Below are positions 60,595 through 64,000 of a stretch of DNA of 64,000 nt, in pieces. The notes below the pieces were generated by a model, which did no database searches, was not told the origin of the DNA, and was given only the letters and a program-made list of their open reading frames with translations. This DNA comes from Bacteroidota bacterium (GTDB taxonomy: Bacteria; Bacteroidota; Ignavibacteria; Kryptoniales; JAKASW01). The position numbers were made by a program, and so were the translations under genes. Every line of letters starts with the position of its first letter. Positions within the stretch are counted from its first letter, which is position 1. Location: positions 1 to 64,000 of the forward strand of contig JAJZNW010000093.1 in the NCBI GenBank assembly GCA_021811615.1, in the 5' to 3' direction.

Positions 60595-62066
60595 CAGAAG
60601 TAAGCCTCCGATGGGTTTCCCATTTTCGCCGTCAATCTCTCTATCTGCTCGCGGCTTTTCGGCAGCGCCCCTTCGCAGCGCGGACTTACAGAAATTATCT
60701 TTCCAGGATTCAGGACGCAGTTCGGATCGAGCATCTCTTTTGTCTGCCTCATCAACTTTATGAATGGGGTATCGTAAAGCGATTCCATGAACTTCTTCTT
60801 AGCCAGGCCGACGCCGTGTTCGCCCGTTATGGTGCCTCCGAGGTCGACGGCTTTCCTGAATATCTCGTCGAAAGCCGATTCGACCCGGGCGATCTCGGCA
60901 CGATCGCGCTCATCGGTGAGCCCGGTCGGGTGAAGGTTGCCGTCGCCCGCGTGGCCGAAGGTTCCGATCTCGATGTCGTGTTTCTTCGCAGTTATGTTAA
61001 TGAAATCTACCATGGTTGCGAGCTCACTCCTCGGAACCGTGGCATCTTCGAGAATAGTGGTCGGCCGGATCCTCGCGAGGGCGGAGAACGCTGATTTCCT
61101 CGCAGTTTTAAGTTTCATTCCCTCCGCCTCGTCCTTCGCGAGGCGGACACTCTTCGCTCCCGATCTCATGCAAATCTTCTCTATGGCGGCGGCATCCTCC
61201 TCAACCGCCGAACGAGGCCCGTCAACTTCAACCAGGAGAATAGCCCCCGTATCCTTGTCCAGGCCGAGGTGGGCAAAATCCTCGACCGCACGTATCGTCG
61301 GGTTGTCGAGAAACTCGAGCATCGCGGGCATAATCCTCGCCGCTGTTATCGCGGAGACAGTTTCGGCTGCGCCGGCGATCGAATCATAAAAGCCGAGGAG
61401 GGTTCTTCCGGTTTGAGGAAGAGGAATGAGTTTGAGAAGTATCTTCGTGAAAATTCCGAGCGTCCCTTCGGAGCCGATAAGAACGTCCTTCAAATTGTAC
61501 CCCGCAACGTCCTTCATGTTCTTCCCGCCGATATGCATCACTTCCCCGGTGGGGAGCACCACTTCGAATCCGAGAACGTAGTTCTTCGTCACACCATACT
61601 TGAGTCCCCGAAGACCTCCCGCGTTCTCGGCGACGTTTCCGCCGAGAGTGCAAATCTGCGAACTCCCGGGGTCGGGAGGATAGAACAGGCCATGAGATTC
61701 GACGAGCGTTTGGAATTTGCCCGTGATCAAACCGGGCTCAACCCAGGCAGTAAGATTGTTCTTGTCGAGTTCAAGAACCTTATCCCAGCGGCTCATCAGC
61801 AGAACCACGGAATTTTCGGACGGTATCGAACCGCCGCTGAGTCCGCTTCCTGAGCCGCGCGGAATGACTGCGAACTTCTCTTCGTTCGCCAGTCTCATCA
61901 GCCGACTTATTTGGTCCACCGAAGAAGGGACTACTATCGCATCCGGTAGCGACGAAAGGAGCGCGGTGCCGTCGTATGAATACGCGATCCTGTCTTCCAT
62001 GGAATCGAGACAATTCGTTTTCCCGAACAGCTCTCTCAGTCTCTTCTTTGTTCCGTCAGTTATCAT
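60594..62066 (-). CDS. glcD: FAD-linked 2-hydroxyacid oxidase (GlcD-like)
   Basis: 490 residues from ATG 62066, with AGGGAG seven bases upstream; a TTG at 62105 would add 13 residues. FAD-binding domain: PDAIVVPSSVDQISRLMRLA, PRGSGSGLSGGSIPSENSVV, YPPDPGSSQICTLGGNVAEN and GLRGLKYGVTKNYVLGFEVV, and LIGSEGTLGIFTKILLKLIP. C-terminal domain: GTFGHAGDGNLHP (FAD/metal His) and TITGEHGVGLAKKKFM. The family oxidises glycolate, D-lactate or similar acids. The operon is glcD-glcF-rhomboid. Confidence 0.93.
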   Translation of the reverse strand: MITDGTKKRLRELFGKTNCLDSMEDRIAYSYDGTALLSSLPDAIVVPSSVDQISRLMRLANEEKFAVIPRGSGSGLSGGSIPSENSVVLLMSRWDKVLELDKNNLTAWVEPGLITGKFQTLVESHGLFYPPDPGSSQICTLGGNVAENAGGLRGLKYGVTKNYVLGFEVVLPTGEVMHIGGKNMKDVAGYNLKDVLIGSEGTLGIFTKILLKLIPLPQTGRTLLGFYDSIAGAAETVSAITAARIMPAMLEFLDNPTIRAVEDFAHLGLDKDTGAILLVEVDGPRSAVEEDAAAIEKICMRSGAKSVRLAKDEAEGMKLKTARKSAFSALARIRPTTILEDATVPRSELATMVDFINITAKKHDIEIGTFGHAGDGNLHPTGLTDERDRAEIARVESAFDEIFRKAVDLGGTITGEHGVGLAKKKFMESLYDTPFIKLMRQTKEMLDPNCVLNPGKIISVSPRCEGALPKSREQIERLTAKMGNPSEAYF

Positions 62067-62274
62067 CGAACACTCCCTGATCAAATCTAAACATTCGCGA
62101 AACAACTCAATATAGCCAAAGGCAAGTCAAACACGAATTGATTATTTGAAGCAGGCTTCATCACGAATGAAGGAAAGTATTCAGGTCCCGCACAGGACTC
62201 CTTGACACACGGCGCGGATACAGTTACAATCTACCATCGGAATCAACAGAACTGTTACTCAGGCCGAGGTCGGT

Positions 62275-62625
62275 ATGGCAAGTCGTCAAAGGGAAGCTGG
62301 GATCGCATCAGGCATAGCTATGATGGTGTTCATCTCGATGTTCGCCGGCTGCAGTTCATCTCCGGTTGAACCACGGTCATCGGCAAATGTCCGTATCAAC
62401 TATTATGTAGCCTCTCAATCTCATGTGACATTGAAAATAGTGAATAGCTATAATACGACGCAGGCCGTGCTGGTGGACTCAGTGCAATCTCCGGGGACTT
62501 ACTCCATAAGCTGGAGCGCGGCAAGCTACCCGGTGGGTGTCTACTTCTATTATTTAGTAGTTACCCCGACAAGCGGCGGTCCCCCGCAGGAATTCGTCAG
62601 CAGATTTGTCCTGGGCAGGCAATGA
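62275..62625 (+). CDS. Small lipoprotein with FlgD-Ig-like beta domain
   Basis: 116 residues. Signal peptide with lipobox FAGC (IAMMVFISMFAGC). The mature part is one beta-sandwich: VRINYYVASQSHVTLKIVN, QSPGTYSISWSAASYPVGVY and FYYLVVTP, ending SRFVLGRQ. The order (HVTLKI ... GTYSISW ... PVGVYFY) copies that of the Ig-like fold in FlgD and in type IX sorting domains, but the C-terminal KK/MLxx tail is changed. Function unknown. It overlaps the next gene by ATGA. Confidence 0.75.
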   Translation: MASRQREAGIASGIAMMVFISMFAGCSSSPVEPRSSANVRINYYVASQSHVTLKIVNSYNTTQAVLVDSVQSPGTYSISWSAASYPVGVYFYYLVVTPTSGGPPQEFVSRFVLGRQ

Positions 62626-63278
62626 ACCCGAGGAGCTTGGTCGTATTCGGACTGGCACTCTACCTCGCGATGCCCGCCACGGCACACTCTCAAGCCCGCT
62701 ATCAGATAGCGGTCCAGGCCGTCGGAGGCCTTTACATTTATAACTCCGAGAATAGCCTGCCTCTCCTGCGGAACGGCAAGTTCATAGGCGGATATGGAAT
62801 CGACGCGTCCGTCATCCGTTCTACAGACGGGCCTTACGGGCTAGCGCTGGATGTTCAATATTTCAGGAGCAACGCCAAGAGCCCATTGACTTTCACCCAG
62901 ACAGGGGAATTCGGCATCACGTTCCACGGCAGGGTCGCACTGGATCAATTCTCAGCGGACGTGGGGGTGAGACGTTCATTGGCAGGCTGGCTTCAAGTCG
63001 GATTGGGACCTTCTATTGCAGTGGAAAGCCGGACGGTCGAGATACCGAACGCGGGCATAGCGGACAGACTGGACTCCTACTGCCTCGGACTAAATGCGGT
63101 CGCAGCCGCGACGATGCCGTTCCATGAAACGAGTAACCGGGGATTCTTCTGGTACTACACTGTCAAGCTCCGCTATCTTCATTCGATATTCTTCGATGCA
63201 CGCGGGCGGGATCTCTCAGACTACAGCCAGTCTTTCCTTACCGCGTCGCTCGGCGCCGGGATAGGGTACGCGTTTTAA
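62622..63278 (+). CDS. Outer-membrane beta-barrel-like protein
   Basis: 218 residues. Signal peptide MNPRSLVVFGLALYLAMPAT ending at AHSQA. The mature chain shows amphipathic strands (YQIAVQAVGGLYIYNSENSL, YGLALDVQYFRS, EFGITFHGRVALDQFSADVG, WYYTVKLRYLHSIFF) and ends LGAGIGYAF with a C-terminal Phe, the usual end of barrel strands. No family was recognised. It is translationally coupled with the lipoprotein gene, so the two likely act together at the outer membrane. Confidence 0.7.
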   Translation: MNPRSLVVFGLALYLAMPATAHSQARYQIAVQAVGGLYIYNSENSLPLLRNGKFIGGYGIDASVIRSTDGPYGLALDVQYFRSNAKSPLTFTQTGEFGITFHGRVALDQFSADVGVRRSLAGWLQVGLGPSIAVESRTVEIPNAGIADRLDSYCLGLNAVAAATMPFHETSNRGFFWYYTVKLRYLHSIFFDARGRDLSDYSQSFLTASLGAGIGYAF

Positions 63279-63387
63279 CTTACTCCGGAACGTCGTCTCA
63301 AAAGGCGGGCCATATGATTCGGTGTTCATGGTTTTACGCCCGATCAGGGACCGCGCGCGCTTAACACAAAACTAACACTCTCCCCTC

Positions 63388-63416
63388 TTGACAACGCCGG
63401 GGCGCTCTGTTATATT
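63388..63416 (+). promoter_or_regulatory. Consensus sigma70-type promoter of the CarH-like gene
   Basis: TTGACA (63388-63393) and TATATT (63411-63416) are separated by exactly 17 bases. The start of transcription is expected near 63423, inside the tandem repeat at 63418-63435. Confidence 0.75.
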
Positions 63417-63417
63417 A

Positions 63418-63435
63418 ATCGTGCAAATCGTGCAA
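63418..63435 (+). repeat. Perfect 9-bp tandem direct repeat, putative operator
   Basis: ATCGTGCAA occurs twice in immediate succession, at 63418-63426 and 63427-63435, with AA following. It starts two bases after the -10 element and ends 19 bases before the ATG of a MerR-type regulator. This position suits autorepression. CarH and related proteins bind tandem direct-repeat operators, but the motif itself is not one I know. Confidence 0.6.
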
Positions 63436-63454
63436 AACAGGAATAACGACCAAC

Positions 63455-64000
63455 ATGAAAAACAGTTACTCTACGCGGGAATTAGCAGAGCTCCTCTCGG
63501 TCAACGAGTCCACGGTGAAAAGGTGGGCGGACAGCGGTTTCATCGAATGCATCAAAACCAAGGGAGGACACAGGAAATTCCCGATCAGAAGCGTTTTAAG
63601 ATTCATCCATGAGAACCAGATGAATGTTCCCGCTCTGTCACTCGCCGAATTCGACAAGAAGGACGTGCAGGCCCATCTCAGCGCCGGGTTTGTCGACGTG
63701 CTTGTTCCGGCATTGAAGGAGGCGGCCCTGCAGGGAGACTCGTTTGAAGTTCAAAGGCTCCTTCGGACAGGTCTCATATCGCAGCCGGACATTATCATGC
63801 TCTATACCCAGCTGTTATTCCCGGCCCTTGTGGACATCGGAACCGGTTGGCAAAACGGCACCCTGCGGGTGGACGAGGAACACCTTGCAACACAGGCGAT
63901 CAAGTCGGCACTCTTCCGCTTTCAGTCCGAAATACATATCAAAGAACCCAATAGCCTGTCGGCAGTAGTAAGCTGTTTCGAAGGCGAGACCCACGATATC
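63455..64000 (+). CDS. CarH/LitR-like B12-binding MerR-family regulator (3' truncated)
   Basis: 182 residues visible, running off the right edge. The N-terminal helix-turn-helix reads YSTRELAELLSVNESTVKRW then TKGGHRKFPIRSVLRFI, the MerR/BldC-type binding helix with GGHRKF. Residues 75-180 form a four-helix cap: FVDVLVPALKEAALQGDSFE, LLRTGLISQPDII, LLFPALVDIGTGWQNGTLRV, DEEHLATQAIKSAL. This holds W-x9-EH, the motif that in CarH and methionine synthase covers adenosylcobalamin. The following VVSCFEGETHDI begins the Rossmann B12-binding domain. CarH-type proteins are light-sensing repressors of carotenoid genes, but this may use B12 without light. Target genes are unknown. Confidence 0.88.
   Translation, partial: MKNSYSTRELAELLSVNESTVKRWADSGFIECIKTKGGHRKFPIRSVLRFIHENQMNVPALSLAEFDKKDVQAHLSAGFVDVLVPALKEAALQGDSFEVQRLLRTGLISQPDIIMLYTQLLFPALVDIGTGWQNGTLRVDEEHLATQAIKSALFRFQSEIHIKEPNSLSAVVSCFEGETHDI

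Noticed and set aside
1-64000. tRNA or rRNA genes
   Set aside because: I looked for the T-loop GTTCRANYC pattern with flanking stems and for rRNA-like conserved blocks and found none that fold convincingly; a covariance search would be decisive.

Overview
The window looks like chromosomal DNA from an uncultured member of the Bacteroidota/Ignavibacteria (Chlorobi-group) lineage. The main lineage clue is a secreted protein ending in a type IX secretion (T9SS) sorting domain with the NYPNPFNPTT-type motif. Supporting clues are many short lipoproteins, a TonB-dependent-receptor-like barrel, a tricorn-type protease and paired ferredoxin-dependent 2-oxoacid oxidoreductases. Placement below phylum is inference. 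I found no rRNA, tRNA, insertion sequence, prophage or CRISPR array. GC content is moderate and even, and apart from a small accessory-looking patch at 3.6-5.4 kb the genes look like a stable core chromosome.

Layout. 0-5.4 kb: the end of one gene, a large T9SS cargo protein, then a patch with an orphan helical protein and a 42-bp tandem repeat, bracketed by two copies of a palindromic element. 5.4-20.4 kb: CoA-binding protein, an unusual chemotaxis receptor with an internal permuted sugar-binding fold, a DUF6544-like protein, a ferritin-like/VIT1 metal transporter, cyclopropane fatty acid synthase, a Tat-exported CrtI-like oxidoreductase, a DUF3857/transglutaminase lipoprotein and a tricorn-like protease. 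20.4-23.6 kb: a fluoride riboswitch controlling crcB and a DUF190 gene, two CX4CH lipoproteins, a broken gene and a small ferritin-like protein. 23.6-30.7 kb: KOR-type and POR-type 2-oxoacid:ferredoxin oxidoreductases, including a GltD-like flavoprotein/ferredoxin fusion. 31-37 kb: TatD/radical-SAM fusion, menA and a multi-PAS hybrid kinase. 37-48 kb: a long leftward run (purC, psd, pssA, purS, purQ, three tatA paralogues, gatA, sucD, ndk, NUDIX, namZ-like, TonB-dependent receptor). 48-54 kb: a leftward operon of glucoamylase, gnd, zwf and pgl. 54-62 kb: a 1452-residue hybrid kinase, then glcD-glcF-rhomboid. 62-64 kb: a lipoprotein/outer-membrane pair and the start of a CarH-like B12-binding regulator.

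How the genes fit together. The metabolism suggested is anaerobic or facultative. Glucan is hydrolysed and the glucose oxidised through the oxidative pentose phosphate branch. Pyruvate and another 2-oxoacid are handled by ferredoxin enzymes, with succinyl-CoA ligase nearby. Menaquinone is made and glycolate or a similar 2-hydroxyacid is oxidised. Envelope functions are prominent: phosphatidylethanolamine synthesis, TatA copies, peptidoglycan recycling, secretion cargo and lipoproteins.

The observations most worth following are the chemotaxis receptor whose two periplasmic-binding-protein lobes appear in reversed order on the cytoplasmic side of the membrane; the CarH-like regulator with a perfect 9-bp direct repeat just downstream of a consensus promoter; the fluoride riboswitch operon; the TatD/radical-SAM fusion; and the KOR/POR cluster with its fused and degenerate subunits.
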